Below are positions 31,801 through 42,556 of a stretch of DNA of 64,000 nt, in pieces. The position numbers and the translations under genes are program-made. The notes under the pieces were generated by a model. The model saw nothing but the letters and a program-made list of their open reading frames with translations, was not told the DNA's origin and searched no databases. This DNA comes from Spongilla lacustris (lineage: Eukaryota > Porifera > Demospongiae > Spongillida > Spongillidae): contig OX442422.1 in assembly GCA_949361645.1 (NCBI GenBank), positions 7,721,534 to 7,785,533 of the forward strand, read 5' to 3'. Within the stretch, counting starts at the first letter, position 1. Every line of letters begins with the position of its first letter.

Positions 31801-34800
31801 TGTGTTTGTGTGCTGAGGGTATCTGGTGTGATGTGGGTAGCTGTAGGAGGGTCTCTGGTGTGATGTGTACATTTAGGTGGCTCAATGAGCAGAAAACCTG
31901 AATAACCTAGGTATTCGGCTGGCAAATTGTCAAAACCTATTCGGAAAAATCGATTTTCTTTTTTCAAGTATTCGGAAAAATCGATTTTCAGATCCAGAAA
32001 AACCTGAAAAATCGATTAGTATTTTAAAAGTATTCGGAAAAATCGATTTTCATTATTCAGGGGAGGTTACACACCCTACCACAGAACCACGCAAGCTTCT
32101 TGAAAATTGTAACATCTGTGATGATCTTGGTTGGAGCCTTATACCCCTAGGCCCCTGGTATTTGAATCCTTTGGGGCCTGTGGTGAACTAGCTTCAAGCA
32201 CCTTCTCCAAACTTGCATCTTGCCTCTCAGTTCAGGCTAACTCCACTGGATCTACCAGAAAGCTCAACCTGTGCCTTGTCCGCTCAAATGCAAGAGTGTT
32301 CCTTGCACAGGCAGTTACCAGTGTCACATTTTCAGAGTTCGGTATAACTTGATAACTTATTCTGAACATGGGGCAGTTTCCACATAAATTAACAAAACAC
32401 GCACACTCCAAGTCATGAAGGAAGAAGATACCTTGCCAGGATGGCTCTGGCAATGGACCTGACTAGAGTAATGTTCAACTATAAATGTCTGCCAAAACTG
32501 TAGGCTTGCTGATGGCTAGGTGGGATGATAGCACATACAAGACTAAAGTTGTACAGTGTGTATATTACGTACATTTTTTATTACATTACATTTGCTTACA
32601 TGTACTTATATCCACCATATAGAGTCTGTTCGGCCCAGGTCGAACTCCATTACACCTTGCTGCATGGAAAGGTCAAACTACTTGTGTGGAACATCTCCTT
32701 TCCACTCCTGGTATTGATATAAACATTAAAAATGATGTGAGTTGGGTCCATTGAATATTATGAGATGCCTTAGGAACTGGTAGTGTCAGAGAACAGCAGC
32801 ACAGAATGTAATGTCTTTCCTTACAAGACAATGTAATTTACTAAAGTAACTGATAATACATGCATGATATCAGATATGCCTGAAGTAGTATTGTAGAGCA
32901 GGCATACATGTACATTTAGATATTCATGTAAAATGCAGACCGTTTGGAACAGTCATATATTTAGTAATAGCTCCCCCATCCCCCAAATGGTTGTATGTGA
33001 AGGCAGCACAGTGACTAGAGTGCATCCTAACCTGGCCTGTATGGGTAGTTTCTTTGGTTTTTAAACATCCAGCTGAATCATGCAGACCCAGGGACATGTG
33101 TTCACACTGCATGTAGCCTAGTAGAGAACCCTCATCAGCTCAGGCAGGCTTAGTTAGTTCTATCATATGTCCAATATCCAATGTACCCCCCCCCCCCCCC
33201 CCACAAACTATTGTAACTCGTATTTCTTGTACCCATTCTAGCATGGAGATACTCCATTACACCTTGCTGCATGTGAAGGTCATACTACCTGCTTGGAACA
33301 TCTCCTTTCCACTACTGGTATTGATGTCAACATTAAGGATGTGGTGAGTTGGCAGAAGATCTTGGTAGTCATATAAAAATGGTCAGATACATGTACATAC
33401 AGTGATGGTTACATACAAGGTAGTAGTTACAATCATTTGGAGCCTGTAGAGTACACACAGATTCAAATTTTACGCACAAATGTATGTATAAAACTAATAC
33501 GTGACTGAACTGTATCATACTCACTTCAGGATAATGATACTCCATTACATCTTGCTGCAAGGGGAGGTCATACTGCATGTGTGGAACATCTCTGTTCCAC
33601 TCCTGGTATTGATGTGAACATTGAAGATAATAAGGTGAATTGGTCCATTGAATATTAAGAGATGTTGCTGTATATAAATACACAAAAACTGTACACATAC
33701 TGGAGCTCATAAATAGCACAGATGCCATATTCAGCATAAAGTACAAGTATTATGTGAAGTAGCACAGTGACGAGTAGGCATCCTAACCTGTCATGTATAT
33801 GTAGTTCATCTACAACCAATAGCTGTAACAGACCCAGGGAAACAGGTAGCCTGTTGAACTTCCAGTTTCTAGCCCTCATTAGTTCAGTCCTATGTAATTA
33901 GTTCTACCATATGTCCATTGTACTCACCATGTGTACCCACCCAATCCAGAATGGTGATACTCCATTACACCTTGCTGCAAGGAGACGTCATACTGCTTGT
34001 GTGGAACGTCTCCTTTCCACTCCTGGTATTGATGTGAACATTAAGAATAAGGTAGTTCCTCACAGCTGGTTTTTAAACAATCAATATAGCCGGGGAAGTA
34101 TGTAGCTTGTTTCACTTTCAGTTTCTAGTCCTCATTAGCTCAGCAGACTTAGCTTTATCCTATGTCTACTGTACCCACCATGATGTTGACTGGACTATTG
34201 TACCCACTCCAGGATGGTGATGCTCCATTACACATTGCTGCAAGGGGAGGTCATACTACTTGTGTGGAATGTCTCCTTTCCACTCCTGGTATTGATGTAA
34301 ACATTCATGATACTAAGGTGAGTTAGCTTGGGATTGACTATATAAATAAAAGTACATACTAAGGATGTACATGCCCATAGTGTGAGGGGTGTAGACCTGT
34401 GAGCAAGTGGTAGAGTTTTGCTTTGAGAAAGAACAGCAGCACAGTTTAATGTCTTAATGTGCTGAAATTATAAGCCTAGATAGTGCACATATAAAGGAAT
34501 GAACTACGAATTTTGAACAGGAAAGCACATAAACAAGAGGGGCATTGATTTTAAAAAGGTACACACTGTAAAATACCGGTCTTTACAGACCATCAGACCT
34601 TTGGAACAGACATGTAACACTTACTTACCAACCTCCTTACCCCCACGCCCCCTTCCAAATGGTTATTGATGTTATTATGTAGCACAGTGACTAGGGCATT
34701 CTAACCTGTCCTATGAAGGTAGTTCCTCTGGTTTTCTAACAACCAATACACCTGGACAAAAAACAAATGGACATTTTATTTCCACATGTGATACAGATAA

Positions 34801-37800
34801 TGTAACAGCACAGATGCATGGGCTAAACAATTAATTTACCACTACATAGTAACAAAATTATGGCCGTCAAGTTACAGTCTTTTCAAATGAGTTTTGCTTA
34901 TATACTTCACTCAGAGACTCAGAGATAATGGATCAGGATGGTTGTTGGGATTTAGCTTAGCACCAACCTCTAAATCATTTGGCAGAGCCAGATTACAGCA
35001 AACCTTTAATGCATCTTCAAGCGATATGTAGCCATTAAAAGAACTAAAAGTGTTAGGGTTTTTTATGTGTAGTGTTCGATCTATGCTAAGTAAACCGTTC
35101 AGTTGTTCCGAGCAATCATAAGTGTATTGTTTGGACCCGTTTTTACAATGTAATAGCTCATTTTCCATTATAAATCAGGTTGCCAAACTTCAGGCTTAAC
35201 GATGCTGTTATAATCAGTTATTCACAGTTATGGCTGACAAACCAAAAACGGCTCATTTTAAAACCAAGCATCATCCATCTGGAACAATGGCGTAGAGCAA
35301 ACAAAGGTTTAAAGCATACCTAAGCATTGCTGGGGTCACCCTCTGAGCTTCACTTTCTGACAGCAATGCCATGCAGGACAAGAACTGTTTTCAGTTTAAG
35401 TAGTACCACCTCCCACTTTGTCAGCCATAATTGCAAATAACTGATTATAACAGTATCACTGGAGAATTATCTGAAAATAGTGCTTGTTTTTGGCAACTTG
35501 AATTCTAAAGAAGAATGAAAATGAGCTTTGAAACAAATGCCTGACAATTTTGAGGTTGCTGCTTCAGCTACACCCCTATAATCACACTGATCCTTTATCC
35601 CCCAATGAAGATATATTGCAAAACTCAGTGCTTAGACTGTGGTCACTGAATACAAAATTTACAGAACGCGAAAGTCACATATTAATTTTACTTGATGGGA
35701 ATTTTTTTGTCCATATTTCTATTCAGTTAGATTTTTACACATGTTGTTATTGTTTCGATTCCATTCACAATGCCACAATCTCCATTGTAGCTGAAACAAA
35801 CCCAGGGACACATCTATAGCCTGTTGCACTTTCCAGTTTTAGCCCTCGTTGTCTGAGGAAGACTTAACTATATGTCCTACCCACTCCAGAATGGTAATAC
35901 TCCATTACACCTTGCTGCAGAGGGAGGTCATACTACCTTTATTGGATGTCTCCTTTCCTCTCCTGGTACTGATTTGAATGTTACAAATAAGGTGAGTTCA
36001 TGCTTACTGAATAATGGATTGATGGTACATGTTGTGTACATGTTCTGTACATCTGTGTATTTGAACAGTTATGTAAAAGCAAATAGAGTTCAGATTCTTC
36101 TTCCATACGATAAATCCATGTGGAGGAAGGCCAGCTCATGCTAGACTATTTAAATATTCAACAGGAAATTGAAACCTAGTGGCATCATCTTGATTATGTA
36201 TGGCATTCATCTTGGAAAGATGTTCTTTGAATGCTCTATCCAGTCATCTATATTGGATATCTGTTTACTAGACATGTTAAAATATTTTGTCTCACTCTGG
36301 CAGCTCTGTAAAACTCAACAGCAAGCCAATCTGATGAATCAAAGAAACATCACCCCCCCCCCCCCCCCCCCCAACCACACGCATATTTTCTTTTAAATTT
36401 GAAAGTTTTTCCAGAGTTGTGACCACTTGAGTAAAGCACTTGTGATGTGGCTGTGAGCTCCATAGATGATGGTAGGAGGAATTGTGAAAGACTGTGTTTA
36501 AAGTATGTGAAGTAGCTGAAATAATCATTGCTTATCAGATATTAGAGTGGTTGGTAGAAGGGTGATGTTGTGGAACCGGAGATCATCTTTACTGTGCCCT
36601 TGGTCTGGATTAAGGGCATATAGGCTTCTGTCATGTACCCATCCCAATGAATACCTTTCCTTCAATTATTACAGAAGAGGAACCCATAAACCCCCTGATA
36701 CAGAAGGTGCTTCATTTTGAAGACAGGCCAAGGCAAAATCATTGTTTTACATGTAGGATTTTGACTGCCCTTTCAATACTTCGGAGTTAAAATCGTTAAC
36801 TTCCCGGCCCATTGTTCTTGTAGAAATGGAGGGTAGCAAGGGAAATTATTTACCTCCCAAGCAACATTTTATACCATGACATTGCGCCTGGTTGTGGACA
36901 CATTTTCTGTAGCTGTCCATCCATGAGTAGCAGACCAGCATCTACATATTCAACAATTTGAGAACCCTCTAATCATTTTGAGGTGCAGCAAGCTTTGAAG
37001 TGTGTTGTTAAGTCCACAAAATTGTCCTCTTGTGGCAGCTCATGTTCAGTCAGAGGCTAGATGCACTTCTGCTTGTTCATCAAACAGTGTGGTGTTAGCT
37101 TATGTTGTCGCTATTCTTTTAGCATTAGAACACAAACCTAATGTTGACTTTCGTTTTCATGGCATTTCTTCAGTTTATTATACTTGGCAGGACAGCAGGT
37201 AATTAAATATTATGTAATACCAGTACAAATGTACTTGAATGCACTTTTAAAATATCAACAGCAGGAATGGAACACAGAGAGAAAATGATTGTAGAAAGAA
37301 ATTGAAAGAGTTCACTTTTGTTAAAAACAGCTCAGCCAAACATCCAAACACAAAAATCGAACATGAAAAACAGACACATCCACACAATTAAAAATAGATA
37401 GATGTGTATGTGTACATAAGTACACAATCGTGTTGACTGAATCATTGTACCCACTCCACTCCAGTATAATAATACTCCATTGCACCTTGCTGTGAAGGGA
37501 AGTCATGATACTTGTGTAGAACGTCTCCTTTCCACTCCTGGTATTGCTGTGAACCTTAAGGATGGGGTGAGTTGGTCCATTGGTATGAATAATACAGATA
37601 CATATCATGTGCCCTTTAGAAACACATACATATACATGCATGTGCTAGTATGGGAATGGGTTCTTGTAATGTCTGCTGTAATTCAAGCCTAAATAAAGGA
37701 ACTAACACTAAACAGGATAGCACAGACATGACAAACATAATGTATGCTAAATATAGGACTGTACTATTTTGTTTTTCTTCTTTACTGGTCATCAAATGTT

Positions 37801-39470
37801 GTTGAAGCCACAGGCTTTGTCGCCTTCAAGTCACCTGTCTCGAATCGACTTATAGAATTTTTTTTATAAATTCTAACAGGAAACATATCAGTGCATGTTA
37901 ATGCCATTATAATCATCTTCAGTGCATACATGTATGTACCTGTAAACAAAATAAAATAAAATCTTTTACCATTTCTTACTCTGTTAATTACATCGCATTG
38001 CCTTCAACTCCTACATGTATATACCACAAATGTTCTCATATAGGGGGCGTGCTTATTTGAATAATTATTTCCTCTATGGAAAAAATCTAATCGATTTTTC
38101 AGGTTTATTGCAGCTTGCAAATCCATTATTACCTAGGTTTTCCAGCTTGTTCTTATTTATAATATAAATCTATGTAGATTATACCAAACGAATATGCAGT
38201 ATAGTTATAACCCATTGTTTGACATGACAAAGTCTTATCATGGCTGAACATCTTTTTTAAAGGGTTTACGTAAGTATTTGGACCCAGGATTAATGCACAT
38301 GTGGTGGGGTAAGAAGGGAATATAAAGTGCAGTGGCTGAGCTACAATTATAATGGCACCACCTTCTCAAGAAGGTTGCAGGGGTGGGTGGGGCACTCCTC
38401 ATATATCACATGGAAAAGAGGAGGTAGTAATCATGTACTCACAATCTGATCAGATATGACAAAAGTCGTATTAGTTGCCAGACCTTTTTTTCATGTAGAG
38501 GTGTTGCAGCTTTGGAAATCAGGGTCTGGGGCTGCGACTAGTTTCTGACCAAGTTCTCCAACCTTGACAATCTAGCTGATACTTTGCCTTCCTCCATGTC
38601 TCTCAATTCAGGGATTAGGGTACACATTCTCAAGTAGTGTGGGTAGAGATTGTATTTACAACAACATATAGCCACAAGACTATTTCACAATTCTGAATCT
38701 ATGGGTGTTATTGTCATTTCTTTTTTAAAAGTGCTCCGATCCCATGTTATGTGTGTTCCAAGTATATACAACAATAAGAGAAATAGGTAGGACTGGGTAC
38801 AAGTGTACACATGTTTGTTCTCAACTACCAAGCAGTCAGTTTCAATTTATTTATAAACATTACATACGTACATTTAGCACAGAATTTCAGCCAGGTAGAT
38901 TTGCTACAAAATGAACATATAATCAGAGTTGGAATAGATGATGGTGCTGGGCTACCAACAGAATTACCTAAATCTGATTAGCACATTAATTTTATTATTT
39001 TATTGTGTCTTTCCTATGTGTATATGCCTTATTATTGTACATGTAATATCATATTTTGTAACATATAATCAGTTCCTTGTTTCCTTATTTTTTTACTGCA
39101 TTGTTGTCTACAAATTCTATATCACCGGACCCATTTTATTTTAATACATGTTTGAAGGGCCTTCCACTGATGATGACCATGTATTACTTGCACCCTATGC
39201 AGAATGGTTATACTGCATTCCACTTTGCTGATGCTGCTTGTGTGGAATATTTCCTTTCAGTTCCTGGTATTGATGTGAACACAAAGTCTGTGAGTTGGTC
39301 TACATGTACATGTATGCATTGTATCTACAGTGTATACCAAACCATTTTCACTCCAGAATGGTTGTACTCTATTGTACATTGTTGCAAGGCGAGGTCTTGC
39401 TACTTGTGTGGAACATCTCCTTTCTACCCCTGGTATTGATGTGGATACTGCATTCCAGGAACTTTTCTGA
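28891..39470 (+). CDS. Gene B: complete ankyrin-repeat protein, 11 exons
   Basis: Exons: 28891-28918, 29016-29119, 32623-32736, 33242-33343, 33530-33634, 33950-34051, 34213-34317, 35890-35991, 37465-37566, 39203-39289, 39357-39470. The total is 1065 nt, 354 residues plus stop, with all internal junctions phase 0 after exon 2. Exon 1 gives MWATRKLDD. Exon 2 gives an N-terminal cap (ELKEQELRDAAERGD, VTKLIKSGVSVN). Each following exon is one ankyrin repeat (GDTPLHLAA, GHTTCVEHLL, STPGIDVNIK). The last ends VDTAFQELF then TGA. The repeat in 39203-39289 lacks four residues. Exon 32623-32736 uses an upstream ATATAG acceptor, because the nearer one would shift the frame. No signal peptide or membrane segment: probably a cytosolic protein-binding solenoid, partner unknown. 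Confidence 0.75.
29120..30939. other. Gene B intron 2, proximal part
   Basis: Begins with an AT microsatellite (29126-29158), then the block shared with gene A intron 2. The minus-strand frames are interrupted and unrecognised. Confidence 0.45.
30940..32078. mobile_element. Non-autonomous hAT transposon in gene B intron 2
   Basis: Termini TAGGGTGTGTAACC and its complement bound 1139 bp, flanked by a perfect 8-bp duplication CCACAGAA (30932-30939 and 32079-32086). Subterminal repeats of TATTCGGAAAAATCGATT occur near both ends, a usual hAT feature. No transposase frame. A minisatellite occupies 31570-31870. Its absence from the matching block of gene A cannot be tested, because gene A is deleted just before this site. 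Confidence 0.88.
31570..31870. repeat. Minisatellite inside the hAT element
   Basis: About seven degenerate units of 35-45 bp built on ATCTGGTGTGATGTGGGTAG. Confidence 0.7.
32087..32622. other. Gene B intron 2, distal part
   Basis: Continues the unrecognised intronic sequence interrupted by the hAT. A 74-codon minus-strand frame (32232-32453) has no recognised domain. Confidence 0.35.
33187..33202. repeat. Poly-C tract in a gene B intron
   Basis: Uninterrupted C run, about 40 bases upstream of an exon acceptor. Confidence 0.8.
34318..35889. other. Gene B intron, no gene seen
   Basis: 1.6 kb between repeat exons. It contains short inverted similarities such as CAGTTATTCACAGTTATGGCTGAC near 35212 and its complement near 35421 (GTCAGCCATAATTGCAAATAACTG), suggesting a decayed inverted-repeat element of about 230 bp. 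Confidence 0.4.
35992..37464. other. Gene B intron, no gene seen
   Basis: Contains a poly-C run at 36353-36371. Small open frames are not supported by any signature. Confidence 0.4.
37567..38220. other. Gene B intron, unique part
   Basis: No recognisable feature apart from a short A/T hairpin near 37853-37877. The block shared with gene A begins at 38221. Confidence 0.35.
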
Positions 39471-39838
39471 TCATGAAGTACATCTATCTGTAACTCTGAC
39501 GGAAATTATGTACATTCAAATTGCTCATTGAGAACTTTATTAATAGTAGTAGGCTATAACTGGGCCTGACCAGTTTTCGCCCGAGGTCCACCTCCAGAAA
39601 CGGCTGAAAATTGTATACCAGTATGAAAATAGTACATAATGATTCACCGCGATTACCCGCACCCACAGTTGGTTAACGACATGTCATTGGTTGTACATGT
39701 ACAATGTACTATATACAGGACCGGGTATGAAATTATGAATATGAATCCACCCTTAGCCTTGGACGTGAAGTTCATCCTATATATTTATCTTTCATGCATT
39801 TATAAAGTGTCAAATGCATTATTCTTACATGTCAGTAG
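38221..39838. repeat. Duplicated 3' end block, gene B copy
   Basis: Direct copy of 15942-17545, covering the last intron, last two exons and 3' flank of gene B. Confidence 0.75.
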
Positions 39839-40639
39839 AGGCTAAATTTCAAGTCCTAAAAAAAAAAACCACTGATACACCCTTTTTTCATGATCAGTTG
39901 ACTGACTCCTACAGAGTGAGGCAAACCATTTTATCAAGCGTATACATGTATATACTTTTAGCTATAGCACGTACATGGGAGAAGTCTTACTGAGCGGAAA
40001 CAGTGGCTGGTTTTTGTCAGAATCACGCTATCATTTGCAATCTTGAGTCTGTAGTGAACTTGAATGGTGATGTGATGTAAGGGTTTGATGATGGTGCACA
40101 TTTTAGCATGTTTTCAGTCCTATTCCTGTGCATTTCTATCTTGATATGTAACTTTTTGTAGTGAAAATTATTGTTAGAATATAATATCTAGTAAATTTAT
40201 TCTAGTGATGAATTAATCATCTTTTCAACGGGCTGAACCTCAAAATCACAACTTTAGCCTATTGCTGATGTTCCCCTGTAAACACTAACGTGTATCAAAA
40301 AAACCCTATCCTAGAAAATCCGCAAAACTCACTGAAATACCGGTTACATGTAAGCCTTATATGGTGATCACATCGTTCAGACCGCCAGCGTGAACGTCAG
40401 AAGAAAGGGAAAAAAATTCAAAAAGGTATAAAATTGAAAGTAGTATTTCGCGGATGCCGCGGCCGGTATTTTTAGAAGCGGACTAAAGCGATTATTTGTC
40501 GAAGTGGGAATCTAGCGGGGCAGTCAAGTTGTCAAACCTGCATCATGGGAGGATGAGAGGCGGGCCCAAACCCATATTTTTGCCAAACTCCTCGGGTGAA
40601 CAAACACCTCGGGTGAACAAACACCTCGGGTGAACAAAC

Positions 40640-40725
40640 ATCTTCCCTGAAGGATTCGAACCCGTGCCACGTGATTCGGAACCACTGCATGGCTTTAGCG
40701 TCAGTTGAGCCAAATGAGTAGTCAT
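40640..40725 (-). repeat. tRNA-like sequence, probably a SINE head
   Basis: The minus strand carries an A-box-like TGGCTCAACTGACGC and, downstream, a perfect B-box GGTTCGAATCC, spaced as in a tRNA. An anticodon-like loop TTCCGAA sits between them. The T-stem and acceptor do not pair well. A related, more degenerate copy lies at 53360-53440. A SINE or tRNA pseudogene fits better than a functional tRNA. Confidence 0.45.
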
Positions 40726-41237
40726 GAATACAATATGCTAAAACTACTTTTAAACAACACCAGCTCGCCACAGGAAAAAAAACGTGTTGTAATTTCATAA
40801 AGGATTTTAAATTCCTTTGTAAAATCACTGCGTGATTGAACATCAAAATTGATTTGTGTGTGATTCAGTTTAATGTTTTATCACGTGGGGAGGTAATCAT
40901 CCGCAGCTGCTATGCATTGAATAAAGTGTAGAGGCCCTTCTTTGGTGAACGTTAACACAACGACGACACATCCGGCTATTAATATTAAATTCATGTGCGA
41001 ACATAATGTAGTATACGGGTCTGTGATAGTTCAGTATACGGATCCACTATGAGCACCTGTAAACACTCATGATGATAGCATGCTGCAGCGCTGCGAAGAG
41101 CATTAGGCCTATTGCCGTGGTGAAGTTCAAGTGCACGACGGCCGGGTTATTGCATGGTTATGAAATTTCAATGGCTTACCATACCTCCATGTATACGCCT
41201 GGGTATATTTCAAATATCCTGATCCGGCTATATGAGT

Positions 41238-41268
<31 letters not shown>

Positions 41269-41271
41269 GGT
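41238..41271. repeat. TG microsatellite followed by poly-G
   Basis: A short run of TG dinucleotides leads directly into about 20 G. Confidence 0.8.
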
Positions 41272-41373
41272 AATATGTTAACGTCGCAATGACGCTATTT
41301 TTTCCAAAAATAGTTTGGACAAGCCCCCTTACCGTGTCAATTTACATTGCACATTACGTAACGCTACCTTTAG

Positions 41374-41401
41374 ATGTGCGCTACGAAGAAGTTAGAAGGC
41401 G
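41374..41401 (+). pseudogene. First exon relic of gene D
   Basis: ATG TGC GCT ACG AAG AAG is aligned with the 28-nt first exon of gene B and followed by a GTACGA donor. The flanking sequence matches the gene B promoter and intron 1 (CACGCTCATATTA, CGTAAAGTG). No second exon is visible before composite element 2. In the uninverted order this precedes the minus-strand exons at 6478-1108. Confidence 0.55.
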
Positions 41402-42230
41402 GTACGATATGAGGTTAATGGACCTGTGGGGCTGATATATTTTGATCATGGCTATTTTTAAAAGAGCATAATACTTATAGGAAGCGGGCCCCTCCCTTCC
41501 AAAACTGTCACGCTCATATTATCTCGACGTAAAGTGTATACGTAAAGTGGATCTTGTCTACAGTGCGTAAAATTTTTTCCAGCAATTTTACAATTCTCTT
41601 GATTTTTGTAGCCTAGTGGTATGAGATAATCAAAATCTGAAAACGGAATAAGCTTTACTAGCCATCTGGCAATAAGTAACATCGAAAAAGAAATGTGTCA
41701 AGTTATTTTCGGGCCCGCACTCTTTTATTTTCTATTATTGCTCCAAACGCACAGTTTTTAGCCCATTTCTCCACTGTTTCGCAACGGATTGCGCTGATCG
41801 TTGGTACATATATGCAGCGTTGCACCTTGCACCAAACTGCGCAGTCCGATTTCGAACCCGGGACACAGTTTGAGTTCTGCTTGCCTTCGAAGGCCAATTT
41901 GAGGTGGAAAAGTGTTAGGTCAGGATTTTCTTTAGGCACGTTTTATCCTGCCTATAAGTGAGCATGCAGGCAGTCAAATGGTACCTGTATCGGAATCAGG
42001 TCTAGTTCTAGCATTATAAGTCGTCTTTACCCTCTAATAGACACTTCAAGTCGGAAGGTTGAAAAACAGCGGACATATTGAAATGAATATCATTTGTTAA
42101 TGACGTCATTGCTAAACATGACTGTATAGCTGTAAAGATAGTTCCTCTGGTTTTTAAACAACCAGTAGCTACAATACACCCAGGGAAACATGTAGCCTGT
42201 TGAACTTTTTGGTACCATTGTACCCACCAT
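41402..42230 (+). other. Intron-like sequence of gene D
   Basis: The last 110 bases (GTTCCTCTGGTTTTTAAACA, then TTGTACCCACCAT) match the conserved upstream flank of ankyrin exons such as 34140-34212. They stop at 42230, where composite element 2 begins, in the middle of that flank. Confidence 0.6.
42223..42230. repeat. Target-site octamer CCCACCAT
   Basis: Exact reverse complement of the octamer at 6510-6517; left flank of composite element 2. Confidence 0.85.
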
Positions 42231-42409
42231 CAGTGATGCCGCGGCCAGCTTTTGACAATCCGGTCACGTTCACGGCTGGCCGTTTGGATATAGACGGTCA
42301 CGTTCACGGTCAAAGACGGACCGTATGATTTCAATACGGTCACGTACACGGCTGGCCGTCAACCGTCAAAATTTTAATACGGTCACGGACGGTCATTATT
42401 TATGCTATA

Positions 42410-42540
42410 TATTCTGTATCAATCTCCAAAAGATGGCATCAGATCACAGCAACGCACACATGAGTCATCAATCGTGCTATGGCTCTACCCATGCGCATGC
42501 GCACTGCCTAATTACACAATGGCTACCTCAATATACTACA
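42410..42540 (-). repeat. 3' LTR, gypsy copy 2
   Basis: 131 bp, same sequence as the copy 1 LTRs, on the minus strand. Confidence 0.92.
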
Positions 42541-42556
42541 GTCCCCTTCACCCTTA

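Larger units (their letters stand above)
39471..41300. other. 3' flank of gene B, duplicated segment
   Basis: The part from about 39560 to 40860 aligns in direct orientation with 52560-53480 (shared GAGGTCCACCTCCAGAA, GTCAAACCTGCATCATGGGA, AAACTCCTCGGGTGAA). It contains three 17-bp tandem copies of CTCGGGTGAACAAACAC at about 40592-40642. No polyadenylation signal could be assigned firmly. Confidence 0.45.

Noticed and set aside
32637..32640. Nearer acceptor CCCAG for the third exon of gene B
   Set aside because: It would give a 98-nt exon and break the frame; the upstream ATATAG acceptor gives 114 nt in frame. Only cDNA can settle this.
40640..40725. Functional tRNA-Arg (CCG)
   Set aside because: The anticodon loop and B box look right, but the T-stem and acceptor stem do not pair and a degenerate copy exists in the matching duplicated segment.
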